Origin: an uncultured Anaerolineae bacterium
GTDB taxonomy: Bacteria; Chloroflexota; Anaerolineae; Promineifilales; Promineifilaceae
NCBI GenBank assembly: GCA_905479495.1
Contig: CAJQMR010000008.1
Coordinates: forward strand, 124,001 to 188,000
Reading direction: 5' to 3'
DNA length: 64,000 nt
The notes under the pieces are model-generated. The model did not search any database. It had not been told where the DNA came from and worked only from the letters and a program-made list of their open reading frames with translations. The number at the start of each line of letters is the position of its first letter. Position 1 is the first letter of the stretch. The translations under genes and the position numbers were made by a program. This document shows positions 7,679 to 16,137 of the stretch, in pieces.

Positions 7679-8671
7679 TTACAATTCGATAGGGTTGGCG
7701 AGGATTTCGACGAGGAGTTTGATCGAGTTTTCCACATCGTCGGCATCGACGGTTTCGCTTTGCGAGTGCACGTAGCGGCAGGGGATGGAGATGCAGCCAG
7801 CCGCTGCGCCACCGTTGGCAATTTGGATGGAGCGGGCGTCGGTAGAGCCGCCGGTGAGCACTTCCAGCTGGTAAGGAATGTTGGCTTCCTCGGCGCGCTG
7901 TTTCATCAGGCGCACCAGGCCAGCGTGGGCAATCATGCCCGTATCTTTTACTTTGATGGCCGTGCCTTTGCCCAATTCGACGGCAATGGGTGTGGGTTCC
8001 GGGGTATCACCCGCCAGGGTCACGTCCAGGGCGATGCCTACGTCGGGATCGAGCATGTTGGCAGCCGCCTGTGCCCCGCGCGTGCCCACCTCTTCCTGCA
8101 CGCTGAAGACAATATAAACGTCGTGCGGTGTTTTCTTGAGCCGCTTGAGCGCTTCGATGGCGATCACGCAGCCGATGCGGTCATCCATGCTTTTGGCGCT
8201 GAGACGTTTGCCTTGGGCCAGAAACGGCCGTACAAAACCCACCGCATCTCCCACTTTCACCGGACAATCTTCTTTGCTGGTTGCGCCTACGTCGATGTAA
8301 TGTTTTTCCAGCCCATGCACCTTGCTGCGGTCCGTGATGCGGTCGCTGTAAATGATGCCGATACGGCCGTCGGCAAACTGCACCCGGCTGCCCAGCAGCG
8401 TGTGGGTGTAAATGCCGCCAATGTTGGTGAAGCGGCAGAAGCCATCTTCGGTGACATGGGAGACCATCAAGCCAATTTCATCCATGTGGGCAGCAATCAT
8501 CACCTTGAGGCCGTCACCGGTGCCCTTTTTGTGGGCAATCAGGTTGCCCATCGCATCCACCGAAATTTCGTCGGCGTATTTTTCAATTTCGGGCCGAATC
8601 AGCTCCCGCATGTGGTCTTCAAAGCCCGATGGGCCGTACGCTTCTACCAGTTTTTTGATTAAATCGTTCAT
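7679..8671 (-). CDS. M42 family metallo-aminopeptidase (1 of 3)
   Basis: A 330-residue cytosolic peptidase of the M42 glutamyl aminopeptidase/TET family, expected to trim short peptides using two metal ions. The ligand motifs are all present: AAHMDEIGLMV (His-x-Asp), MDDRIGCVIA (bridging Asp), QEEVGTRGAQ (catalytic Glu pair), ALDVTLAG (Asp) and RYVHSQSE (His). The start is ATG 8671 behind GAGGAACAC. It is the most downstream of three tandem minus-strand M42 genes, which are paralogous but divergent. Spacer repeats separate them, so they may be one operon with hairpins between cistrons or three units. Confidence 0.93.
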   Translation of the reverse strand: MNDLIKKLVEAYGPSGFEDHMRELIRPEIEKYADEISVDAMGNLIAHKKGTGDGLKVMIAAHMDEIGLMVSHVTEDGFCRFTNIGGIYTHTLLGSRVQFADGRIGIIYSDRITDRSKVHGLEKHYIDVGATSKEDCPVKVGDAVGFVRPFLAQGKRLSAKSMDDRIGCVIAIEALKRLKKTPHDVYIVFSVQEEVGTRGAQAAANMLDPDVGIALDVTLAGDTPEPTPIAVELGKGTAIKVKDTGMIAHAGLVRLMKQRAEEANIPYQLEVLTGGSTDARSIQIANGGAAAGCISIPCRYVHSQSETVDADDVENSIKLLVEILANPIEL

Positions 8672-8704
8672 GTGTTCCTCGAAAGATAGGGTGAGTGTAC
8701 TGGT

Positions 8705-8769
8705 TGTAATTAAGTAATTGAGTAATTATGTAATTGCCCAATTACTCAGTTACCCAATTACTCAATTAC
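8705..8769. repeat. AATTAC-word hairpin (copy 1)
   Basis: One arm is a run of GTAATT/AGTAATTG words (8705-8735); the other is CAATTACTCAGTTACCCAAT and similar (8739-8769). The arms are complementary around a very short loop. The stop codon and last residue of the M42 gene ending at 8762 lie inside the repeat. Related copies are at 24881 and 37104. Confidence 0.9.
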
Positions 8770-9799
8770 GTTTCACAATATCCATGGTCAGGTTCAACAA
8801 CGTCGCCTTTGCCAGCTTCACCACATTCGCATAATCATCCAGATTAATCATCATGGCGGGCGTGTGGGCGTAGCGACCGGGCACGGCGATAGTGGCGGCT
8901 GGAATGGCTCCTCGCACGCGCTGGATAACGGCCGTATTTGTGCCGCCACCACCGGGACGACGAATTTGGCAAGGGATGTCATTATCTGCGGCCGTTTGGG
9001 TGATGAGACTTACCAGGCGCGGGTCTTGCATGGTGCCGCTGTCCATCACATAGATGGAGGGGCCTTTGCCCAAGGCTACATTCGGACTCACATCATCCTT
9101 GTTGGGCAAGTCATAAGCAGGGGTGCATTCCAAAATAAGGGCCACATCCGGCTTGACGCCGTAGGCGGCGGTGGTTGCCCCGCGCAGGCCAACTTCTTCC
9201 TGCACGGTGAAGGTGGCGATGAGATCGAAGGGATACGGCCGTTCCCGTAAAAGTTCAATCAACGCCGCGCAACCTGCCCGATTGTCGAAAGCCTTGCCAA
9301 CGGCCGTTGGCCCCAGCTCCTCGTACTCAGTTACGAACGCCGCCCGGTCGCCAATATTGACCTTGCCGCTGGCGGCATCTTTATTTTTGGCTCCAATGTC
9401 AATGCGCATGGCATCCATTTTGGTGATGGTGCTGCGCTGGGTGGCATTGAGCAAGTGGATGGGGCGTGCGCCAATGACCCCGGTCAGCTTTTTGGGGCCA
9501 ACCTGCACCACTTTGCCTAGCAGGGCACGGTCGTCAAAGCCGCCCACGCCGCTAAATTTCAGGGTGCCGTTGCTGTCGTAATCAGTGACGATGAGGCCGA
9601 CTTCATCCATGTGGGCATCTACCATCACCCGTAAATCAACTGCCCCAGTGCCCTTTTTCAGGGCAATCAGGTTGCCCATCGCGTCAACGTGCCATTCATC
9701 CACATGGTCGGCGATAAGGTCGCGAATGAGCAGCCGCACCTCTTTTTCCTCGCCAGACACGCCGACGGCTTCGGTTAGATTTTTGAGTAGTTCGTTCAT
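8762..9799 (-). CDS. M42 family metallo-aminopeptidase (2 of 3)
   Basis: A 345-residue M42 peptidase. ATG 9799 is preferred to the overlapping TTG at 9802 because GGAG lies 6 nt upstream of it. The metal and catalytic motifs are intact: VDAHMDEVGLIV, AFDNRAGCAALI, QEEVGLRGATT, LILECTPAYD (Glu replaces the usual Asp as metal ligand, as in some family members) and RYAHTPAMM. The last codons, AAT TGA, are part of the AATTAC repeat. It shares only family-level similarity with its two neighbours, so the triplet is an old expansion and may cover different peptide specificities. Confidence 0.93.
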   Translation of the reverse strand: MNELLKNLTEAVGVSGEEKEVRLLIRDLIADHVDEWHVDAMGNLIALKKGTGAVDLRVMVDAHMDEVGLIVTDYDSNGTLKFSGVGGFDDRALLGKVVQVGPKKLTGVIGARPIHLLNATQRSTITKMDAMRIDIGAKNKDAASGKVNIGDRAAFVTEYEELGPTAVGKAFDNRAGCAALIELLRERPYPFDLIATFTVQEEVGLRGATTAAYGVKPDVALILECTPAYDLPNKDDVSPNVALGKGPSIYVMDSGTMQDPRLVSLITQTAADNDIPCQIRRPGGGGTNTAVIQRVRGAIPAATIAVPGRYAHTPAMMINLDDYANVVKLAKATLLNLTMDIVKRN

Positions 9800-9815
9800 C
9801 AATTGCTCCGCAATT

Positions 9816-9880
9816 TGGAGATTGGAAACTGGAGATTAGAGATTGGCTTTAATCTCCAGTCTCTAATCTCTAATCTCCAT
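9816..9880. repeat. GGAGATTAG-word hairpin (copy 1)
   Basis: TTGGAGATTGGAAACTGGAG and GAGATTGG words face complementary AATCTCCAGTCTCTAATCTC words across a very short loop. It overlaps the last codons of the M42 gene ending at 9870, supplying GGA GAT TAG (Gly-Asp-stop). Related copies are at 26757, 42311 and 53971. Confidence 0.9.
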
Positions 9881-10958
9881 CTTTTTCCATCATCCCTGCC
9901 GCCAGTTTGCCCAAAAATTCGTCATCCAGGTTGGCAATGAATTCGCCCATTAAACGGCCGCATCGTTCCACATCCTTTAGGGCAACCGATTCGACCATGG
10001 TGTGCATGTAGCGCAGGGGGATGGAAATGAGTCCGGTGGGAATGCCGCTGCGGGCGACCTGCACGCCAAAGGCGTCGGTGCCGCTGGCCCGGTTGTGGGT
10101 GCCGGTGCTGATGGACATTTCCAGGGATTCGGCCGTTTTCTTGAGTGCCTTGTACATGCCGGTATGCACGTTTGGCCCCAAATCGAGCGAAGGGCCGCTG
10201 TCCAGCTCAAAGGTGCCGGTGTCGCTGGCCCCCGGCCCTTTGCCAAAGGTCACGTCGATGGCGATGGCCAGGTCTGGCTGCTGGGAATGGGCGCTGGTGA
10301 ACGCACCGAGTAGGCGCGTTTCTTCCTGCACGGTGGCCACGGCGACGACATCCCAACTGTGTGTACGCTGGCTCAAATAGTCCAGGCAGATGGTGACGGC
10401 GGCTATGGAGGCCCGATTGTCTAATGCTTTGCCCGCAACACGGCCGTTCTGCAATTTGCGCAGCGGCTGGCGGAAGCTTATAAAATCGCCTACGGAGATT
10501 TCTGCTTCCACTTCAGACAAGGGCAAGCCTACATCCACCACCAAATCTTCATAGCCAAACGGCTTGTTTCGTTTTTCTGGCGGCAGCATTGTTTTGGGCA
10601 GGCTGCCCAGGACACCAGTAAAATTTTTGTTTTTGCCATGTACCACCACCATCTGCCCATATAAATGGCGAATATCGACGCCACCCACGTTGGTGACGCG
10701 CAAAAAGCCATTGTCGTTATGGGACACAATCTGGTGGACCATCAGGGCGATTTCATCCATGTGGGCGGCCAACAAAATGGAGCGGCGGGGTGCCTCTCCG
10801 CTGCCCTCCTTGACGGCCATCAGATTGCCCACGCGATCCCGTACAAAATGAGTGGCGTATGGCTGCCACCACTCTTCTACGGCGTTGGCGATCGCTTGCT
10901 CATTACCAGATGGGCCGGGGACTTCGGTTAAAGTTTGTAGTAGTTTAAATGTATCCAT
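9870..10958 (-). CDS. M42 family metallo-aminopeptidase (3 of 3)
   Basis: A 362-residue M42 peptidase and the first gene of the triplet. The start is ATG 10958 with a weak AGAGAG site. Motifs: LAAHMDEIALMV, ALDNRASIAAV, QEETRLLGAF, AIDVTFGKG and RYMHTMVE. The QEE motif is followed by TRLLG instead of VG.RG, so the active-site surroundings differ from the other two copies. The C-terminus (MMEKDGD) ends inside a GGAGATTAG repeat. M42 enzymes usually assemble into dodecameric tetrahedral particles; with three genes, mixed assemblies are possible but not shown. Confidence 0.92.
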   Translation of the reverse strand: MDTFKLLQTLTEVPGPSGNEQAIANAVEEWWQPYATHFVRDRVGNLMAVKEGSGEAPRRSILLAAHMDEIALMVHQIVSHNDNGFLRVTNVGGVDIRHLYGQMVVVHGKNKNFTGVLGSLPKTMLPPEKRNKPFGYEDLVVDVGLPLSEVEAEISVGDFISFRQPLRKLQNGRVAGKALDNRASIAAVTICLDYLSQRTHSWDVVAVATVQEETRLLGAFTSAHSQQPDLAIAIDVTFGKGPGASDTGTFELDSGPSLDLGPNVHTGMYKALKKTAESLEMSISTGTHNRASGTDAFGVQVARSGIPTGLISIPLRYMHTMVESVALKDVERCGRLMGEFIANLDDEFLGKLAAGMMEKDGD

Positions 10959-10985
10959 AAGCTCTCTCTTGTTGTGATTGGGCAG

Positions 10986-11588
10986 TTATGGTGCTGCGGT
11001 CGTGGCTGTTTCCGTTGGTGCGGCTGTTGTGGCGGTGTTGGTGGCTGTGGGTGAAACGGCCGTTGTGGCGGTTGGTGTTGCTGTCGCTGTGTTGGTGACA
11101 GTTGGCGAAACGGCCGTGGTTGCCGTTGGCGTTGCTGTCGCCGTGTTGGTGGCTGTCGCGGTGACACCTTGGGTTGCCGTGGCCGTTGCCGTGTTGGTAG
11201 GCAGTGCCGTTCCAGTACTTGTGGCGGTGGCCGTTCCGGTTGCGGTTCCCGTGGCGGTGGGTGTCGCGGATGCGGTGGCTGTTTCTGTTGGCGTTGTTGT
11301 TGGCAGCACCACTGGCGTTTGGAACTGGTCAGGTGTTGGGGGCAGGGTGGCTGTGGGTGGGCCTTGGGTGCTGGTGGGAACGGCCGTTAACGTACCCGGT
11401 GGGCCAGCTTCTGTGGCCGGACTCGTTGCCGTGGGAGTTGGCGAAACGACAACGGGTAATGTGGGCGGCAGTTCGCTTACAGGAGCATCTGGCGCAATAA
11501 CCAGCAAGAAGACACCAGCGATGTAGCAAGGGATCGTCAGCAGGATGACCCCAATCAAAATAAGGTAGGTGCGGCGACGAGAATTCAT
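10986..11588 (-). CDS. Membrane-anchored Thr/Ala/Pro-rich stalk protein
   Basis: A 200-residue protein starting at ATG 11588. After a basic N-terminus ([10 protein letters not shown]) comes one membrane helix ([21 protein letters not shown]), then about 165 residues of low-complexity Thr, Ala and Pro with a [13 protein letters not shown]-type repeat. The sequence is too biased for a fold and resembles O-glycosylated or wall-spanning stalks common in Chloroflexota. It appears to lack a folded head domain. It ends 27 bp before the M42 gene, so co-transcription is likely. Two of its repeats contain ACGGCCGT (Thr-Ala-Val). Confidence 0.7.
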   Translation of the reverse strand: MNSRRRTYLILIGVILLTIPCYIAGVFLLVIAPDAPVSELPPTLPVVVSPTPTATSPATEAGPPGTLTAVPTSTQGPPTATLPPTPDQFQTPVVLPTTTPTETATASATPTATGTATGTATATSTGTALPTNTATATATQGVTATATNTATATPTATTAVSPTVTNTATATPTATTAVSPTATNTATTAAPTETATTAAP

Positions 11589-11732
11589 TACGAGGATGAT
11601 AGTTTACAACTTTATAAATGACAAACAGTTTGTCTTGAAAACAGCCTGTTTCTGCTATTAATAATTGTTGTTATGTATGAAAGATCTCGGTTGACCCATG
11701 ACTTTCGGTTTGTCTCTTTTATTAGATGTTGA

Positions 11733-11761
11733 TTGCTATGGCTATAAGCGCATGTTATAAT
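11733..11761 (+). promoter_or_regulatory. Candidate promoter in the 11589-11963 divergent gap
   Basis: TTGCTA (11733-11738), a 17-nt spacer, then TATAAT (11756-11761). It would start the sensor-kinase transcript near 11768 with a leader of about 195 nt. The rest of this 375-bp gap is AT-rich and holds nothing else I can name. Confidence 0.45.
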
Positions 11762-11963
11762 CCCGTTGTTGTATCGTTATTGTAAAGTAACCTTTGTAAA
11801 CTGTTTTGTTGGTATGGCTGTGCCCAAATTCATTCCTCGCGACGCTTGGCAGGCCGTACTTTAGGCAATTTGGCAGATCATCTTTGATGACAGATCCTGT
11901 TGGTGTCAAATTGCAATTAGCGTTAAGAGAGGCAAGTCACCTCGGCGTGAAGAGAACAACCGT

Positions 11964-14900
11964 ATGCCAGTAAGTCTGTGGGGTGTAAGTAGGGAAGTTT
12001 CGCTTGACCTGCCAAACCGTGCGGTAGGCTACCTGCTTTTGCTTTTGTGTGCAGCCCTTTTTGTTTACCTTGCATCCTATTTCCGTCCAAATTACCAACG
12101 TTTTTCCAGAAAACAGTGGCTTTGGACGGCTGCCCTTTCATTGGGCGGGCTGGTTACCAGCCAACTGCTCCCCTTTCACTTCCAATTTGCCTCGCCGCCC
12201 GTGGCTGAATTGCCAGATAGTGCGGCCATGCTGCTCGGTGGCATCCCGCTGCTGCTGGCTGGCGTTGTGGTGGGCCCGCCTGGGGCGCTGCTGGTTGGTG
12301 CATTTACTGGCTTGGGGACCCTGCTGGGGCAGACGCATTGGCTGTTTGATATTTTCTGGGGGGCGTTTACGGCCGTAACCATCGCTTTCTTGTTACAGCA
12401 AAATTATATCGGGTCGATTTACCATTGGCTGCGGCAGCCCTGGCTGGCGGGGTTGTTGAGCGGCTTGCTGTTTGTTGTTTTTAGCGGGTTTGGGGGCTTC
12501 GCGTCTGCAGCCGTTTCTGGTCTGTCGGCGCTGGATCAGGCCCTGGTGATGGTGACGGCGAATTTTTGGCCGTGTTTGCTGGAAGGAATTGTGGCAGGTG
12601 GCGTGGTCACGTTTGTTTTGCACAATATGCCCGATTTACGGCCGTCTCAATCGCTCATTCCCCCACCAACCCGGCGCAGCCTGCAAAAACGGCTCCAATT
12701 AAACTATTTCACATTTGCGGCCTTGCTTATCCTGCTTTCCATCACCGTTGTCTATAACTTGGCGGTCTCCGTTTCTACCCGGCTGGTGGTGAACCAGATG
12801 GCTTACAATGCCACCGTCGTTTCTGAGGCCATCCCCGAATTTGTTAACCAGTTGGAAACCCAGCTAACATTGTTTGAAGATGAGCAGGCGGCGCTGCTGA
12901 GTGACGATACGGCCGTTGCCAGCACTACTTTGGCCGAGCTGTACCGTCGGAATCCGACATACCAACAATTGTTGCTGGTTAATGAGGCAGGCGATGTAAC
13001 GGCCGTTTTCCCCCAAGACGAAACCATTCCCGAGCTTTCAGCCACAGAAACCACCGCCGTGGCTGAGGCGTTTACCCCCAATCCTAAGAGTGTAGCTCTG
13101 GCCAACATGCCTACGCAGGAACAAGTGTTGAGTTTGCTTTTGCCAGTGCGTCAGGATGGGGAAACGGCCGTTGTTCTCATTGGACGGCTGGCCAATTTTA
13201 GCCTGGATGATTTGCTGGTTGGTTTACAAGGCACGGTGGGTGGCGGTACCGGCTTTCTGGTCAATGAACAGGGACAAATTATCGCCCATCCTCAAAACAC
13301 GTATTTACGCGCTGGCTGGCCCGGCGAAGAGGATGAACTGCGTTCCCTCTGGTTCCTGGGCCTGGACGATATGGAGTTGGGTACAGCGTACCGTGGCTGG
13401 CTGCAAGGCAGCAGCACGCGGGACCTGATTTACACCAAAGCGGCGGCTGAGCTAGGTTGGACAGTGGTAACGGCCGTTCCCTATGAAATTGTGCTGGGGC
13501 AGGCATTGCGCATCGGCTGGCCGCTGCTGCTGGTACTGATTTTAGGCACGGTCCTGTTTTATACCAACGTTACCTTGTTGGGACGTGACATCACCCAGCC
13601 AATTAGCAAAATTGTGGCTGCCAGCAAGACGATGGCCGCCGGAGGCAGTTGGTCTGCCACGGAGCTGGAACACCGTGAAGATGAAATTGGCGAGCTAAAT
13701 CAGGCATTTATCCAGATGCAGCGAGCCACGCGTAAGCAGCTTAACGATTTGTCGCTGCTGTTGGGCACCAGCCACGATGTTTCCACCAGCATTGACCTAA
13801 CGCAGGGCCTGCCGGCCGTTTTGCGCGGCGCATTGCGCGGCACGGGGGCAGCTGGGGCGCGGGCTGTTGTGCTGAATCCGAGCGGCGGTGCCCCCCTTTC
13901 CTTTGGTGAAGGCCCAGCAGCCCCCGCGATGAAAGAATTGGATCGGCCGATCATGACCCGCCTGCGCCACATGCAGGAGCTGATGCTGGCCACGCCCAAC
14001 CAGATTCGTGCTGCTTTGGAGCTGGACCGTGACGCAGAGCCGCCGGTACCCGCCCTGGTGGCCATTCCGCTTTACTCCCATGATCGCTTCCAGGGGATTT
14101 TGTGGTTGGGTTACCGTCAGGCACACAGCTACGATATTTCTGAGCGCAATTTATTGGTGACGTTGGCCAGCCAGACGGCCGTTCTTGTTGAAAACGCCCG
14201 GTTGTATGCCATTGCTGAAGGGGGGCGTCGCCGGTTAGCGGCCGTATTGGCCAGCACCACAGACGCTGTTATCGTCACCGACCAGACCGAGCGTATTTTG
14301 CTCATCAATCGCGCTGCTGAGCGCATTTTTAGCCTGAACGCCAGTAAAGTGGTGGGTCGTCCGGTGGCCAAAGTGATTGAACCAGCCAAACTGGTTAAGG
14401 CCCTAACCGGCCAAGATGAGCACACCCGTAACTTAGAGCTGCCCATGCCAAATGGCCAAACTTATTACGCCAGCGCGTCCACCATCATCAGCAATGAAGG
14501 GCAAGTGTTTGGCCGGGTAGCGGTGTTGCGCGACATTACTCATCTCAAAGAAATTGATGAGATGAAATCCGATTTTGTGGCCACCGTTTCCCACGATTTG
14601 CGCAGCCCACTTACCTACATGCGCGGCTACGCTACCATGGTGCCGATGGTGGATGAACTTAGCCCAAAGCAGCACGAATATTTGGACAAAATTCTGGTCG
14701 GCATCGATCAGATGTCTCAACTGGTAGACGATTTGCTTGATTTGGGCCGTATTGAAGCTGGGGTTGATTTGGCTCAGGAGCGCATTGAGGTGAAGCCGCT
14801 GCTGGAAAGCATTGCTGAAGAATATTGGCAGCACGCACATCTGGCAGGCATTAAGCTCCAGGTAGACATTGCTGAAGATATTTCCCCAGTTCAAGGAGAT

Positions 14901-15284
14901 GGTTCACTGATCCGGCAAGCGCTTACCAATTTGGTGGGCAATGCAATTAAATATGCACCGGATAGTGGCCCGATGTGGCTGAAGGCCGAACAGAAAAATG
15001 GCGAGTTGGTCCTCAGTGTGCAAGACAGCGGTCCCGGCATTCCCAAACAAGACCAGATGCGCCTGTTTGAGAAGTTCTACCGGGTAAAACAGCGCGGCAC
15101 AGAAAAAGTGAAAGGGTCTGGCCTGGGGCTGGCGATTGTACGCTCCATTGCCGAACGACACGGTGGACGGGCCTGGTGTTACAGCCAGCAGGGTGAAGGC
15201 TGCACTTTCTCTATCTCGCTTCCCTCACAAAATGGCTACAATTCCCCCGTAAAAGAAACCAGCGCAGCAGACAGCGAGCAATAG
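11964..15284 (+). CDS. Large membrane sensor histidine kinase (5TM-Cache-HAMP-GAF-PAS-HisKA-HATPase)
   Basis: A 1106-residue kinase. Residues 15-215 hold about six helices of the 5TM-LYT/MASE type; a further helix near 245 and another near 520 flank an extracellular dCache-like sensor region. A HAMP segment (DITQPISKIVAASKTMAAGG), a GAF-like region (about 600-760) and a PAS domain (about 765-880, LASTTDAVIVTDQTERILLI) follow. The H-box VATVSHDLRSPL has the phospho-acceptor His near residue 877; the N-box LTNLVGNAIKYAPD and G-box DSGPGIP are intact. No receiver or partner regulator is adjacent; the receiver-only protein at 22205 is one possible partner. The ligand is unknown. Confidence 0.92.
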   Translation: MPVSLWGVSREVSLDLPNRAVGYLLLLLCAALFVYLASYFRPNYQRFSRKQWLWTAALSLGGLVTSQLLPFHFQFASPPVAELPDSAAMLLGGIPLLLAGVVVGPPGALLVGAFTGLGTLLGQTHWLFDIFWGAFTAVTIAFLLQQNYIGSIYHWLRQPWLAGLLSGLLFVVFSGFGGFASAAVSGLSALDQALVMVTANFWPCLLEGIVAGGVVTFVLHNMPDLRPSQSLIPPPTRRSLQKRLQLNYFTFAALLILLSITVVYNLAVSVSTRLVVNQMAYNATVVSEAIPEFVNQLETQLTLFEDEQAALLSDDTAVASTTLAELYRRNPTYQQLLLVNEAGDVTAVFPQDETIPELSATETTAVAEAFTPNPKSVALANMPTQEQVLSLLLPVRQDGETAVVLIGRLANFSLDDLLVGLQGTVGGGTGFLVNEQGQIIAHPQNTYLRAGWPGEEDELRSLWFLGLDDMELGTAYRGWLQGSSTRDLIYTKAAAELGWTVVTAVPYEIVLGQALRIGWPLLLVLILGTVLFYTNVTLLGRDITQPISKIVAASKTMAAGGSWSATELEHREDEIGELNQAFIQMQRATRKQLNDLSLLLGTSHDVSTSIDLTQGLPAVLRGALRGTGAAGARAVVLNPSGGAPLSFGEGPAAPAMKELDRPIMTRLRHMQELMLATPNQIRAALELDRDAEPPVPALVAIPLYSHDRFQGILWLGYRQAHSYDISERNLLVTLASQTAVLVENARLYAIAEGGRRRLAAVLASTTDAVIVTDQTERILLINRAAERIFSLNASKVVGRPVAKVIEPAKLVKALTGQDEHTRNLELPMPNGQTYYASASTIISNEGQVFGRVAVLRDITHLKEIDEMKSDFVATVSHDLRSPLTYMRGYATMVPMVDELSPKQHEYLDKILVGIDQMSQLVDDLLDLGRIEAGVDLAQERIEVKPLLESIAEEYWQHAHLAGIKLQVDIAEDISPVQGDGSLIRQALTNLVGNAIKYAPDSGPMWLKAEQKNGELVLSVQDSGPGIPKQDQMRLFEKFYRVKQRGTEKVKGSGLGLAIVRSIAERHGGRAWCYSQQGEGCTFSISLPSQNGYNSPVKETSAADSEQ

Positions 15285-15326
15285 CCCCCATCATCTATCA
15301 TTAATTAACTGTAAATGACCTCTGTG

Positions 15327-15350
15327 TGTCACTCCCGCGCGGGCATGACA
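15327..15350. repeat. Convergent-gap hairpin TGTCACTCCCGCGCGGGCATGACA
   Basis: TGTCA and TCCCGCG pair with CGGG and ATGACA, with single-base bulges. It starts at the stop of the methyltransferase on the minus strand and lies between two converging genes, so it may end both transcripts. Confidence 0.65.
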
Positions 15351-15351
15351 G

Positions 15352-16137
15352 TTAGAGATTCAATCGGGCAACGATGGCAAAGCCACCGGCGATATAGCGC
15401 GTCTCATGGCCCCAACTGCCTGGCTCGGCACCGGCGTAGGATTGCAGGTAATGGGGTGCTTCGTGCACGCGCTGGATAGTAAAGCCTGCGTCTAGCAGGC
15501 CGTTGAAGATGTCATCCATGCGGTGCCGAAACTCAACGCCGCCGTCTTCACGATGTTGAACCGTTTCGGCATAGGGGGCATCGATGGTGTAGGTACGGCC
15601 GTTCCACCCCACACGATGCACCGCAGGCTGGCTATGCTTTACCCGATATAAACCGCCAGGACGCAGCACACGGGCAACTTCATCGTACACTTTGCGCAAA
15701 TCGGGCACGTAGGCCAGAGAGTCAGCCTGAAACACCAGATCGAAGGCACCATCGGGCAAGGCAGAAAGATCGCGCATGTCGGCCTGGACGGCGGTGATGG
15801 GGTAGCCATAATGGGCCGCTGCTTTTTCATCGCCGTTTAGCTGCCCTGGGGTTAAATCCACCACGGTTACATTGGCACCCAGCAGGCCGAAAACGGCCGT
15901 TTGCTGCCCACCCCCTGCCGCCAAACAAAGCACGTCTTTGCCCGCCACACCTTGCAGCAGATGATAGGGAAACAGCTCATACAATGGCTCCGGGAAGGGA
16001 TCTAACTCACCAGCCGCCATTTGTTGCAAAACGGCCGTATCCAGATCAAGCCAGGGTTGCGTGTAGCCGCCACCTTTTTGTACTTCAGCTTCCCACATGT
16101 TTTGGTTGGCTTGAGCAACTTCATCTAAATGTTTCAC
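15352..16137 (-). CDS. Class I SAM-dependent methyltransferase
   Basis: A 261-residue enzyme. GTG 16137 is chosen as the start because it overlaps the upstream stop as GTGA and has AGGAG 7 nt upstream; the track start at 16158 would lie well inside the previous gene. Motif I is VLCLAAGGGQQTAVFGLLGA, followed by VTVVDLTPGQL (acidic SAM ligand) and the motif IV region FDLVFQADSLAYV. This fits the UbiE/Coq5-like class of small-molecule methyltransferases. The substrate is unknown. It is translationally coupled to the alpha/beta hydrolase gene. Confidence 0.85.
   Translation of the reverse strand: MKHLDEVAQANQNMWEAEVQKGGGYTQPWLDLDTAVLQQMAAGELDPFPEPLYELFPYHLLQGVAGKDVLCLAAGGGQQTAVFGLLGANVTVVDLTPGQLNGDEKAAAHYGYPITAVQADMRDLSALPDGAFDLVFQADSLAYVPDLRKVYDEVARVLRPGGLYRVKHSQPAVHRVGWNGRTYTIDAPYAETVQHREDGGVEFRHRMDDIFNGLLDAGFTIQRVHEAPHYLQSYAGAEPGSWGHETRYIAGGFAIVARLNL

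Noticed and set aside
7760-8662. 300-residue plus-strand ORF opposite an M42 gene
   Set aside because: It is a shadow frame: the minus strand carries a complete M42 enzyme with all metal-site motifs, whereas the plus-strand translation shows no family.
8705-8769. CRISPR interpretation of the AATTAC and GGAGATTAG repeats
   Set aside because: The words are not separated by unique spacers of constant length and form complementary arms, so they are hairpins and not arrays.
10978-11526. Val/Ala-rich plus-strand ORF of 182 residues
   Set aside because: It is the antisense of a low-complexity Thr/Pro-rich gene and only looks open because of the repeat composition.
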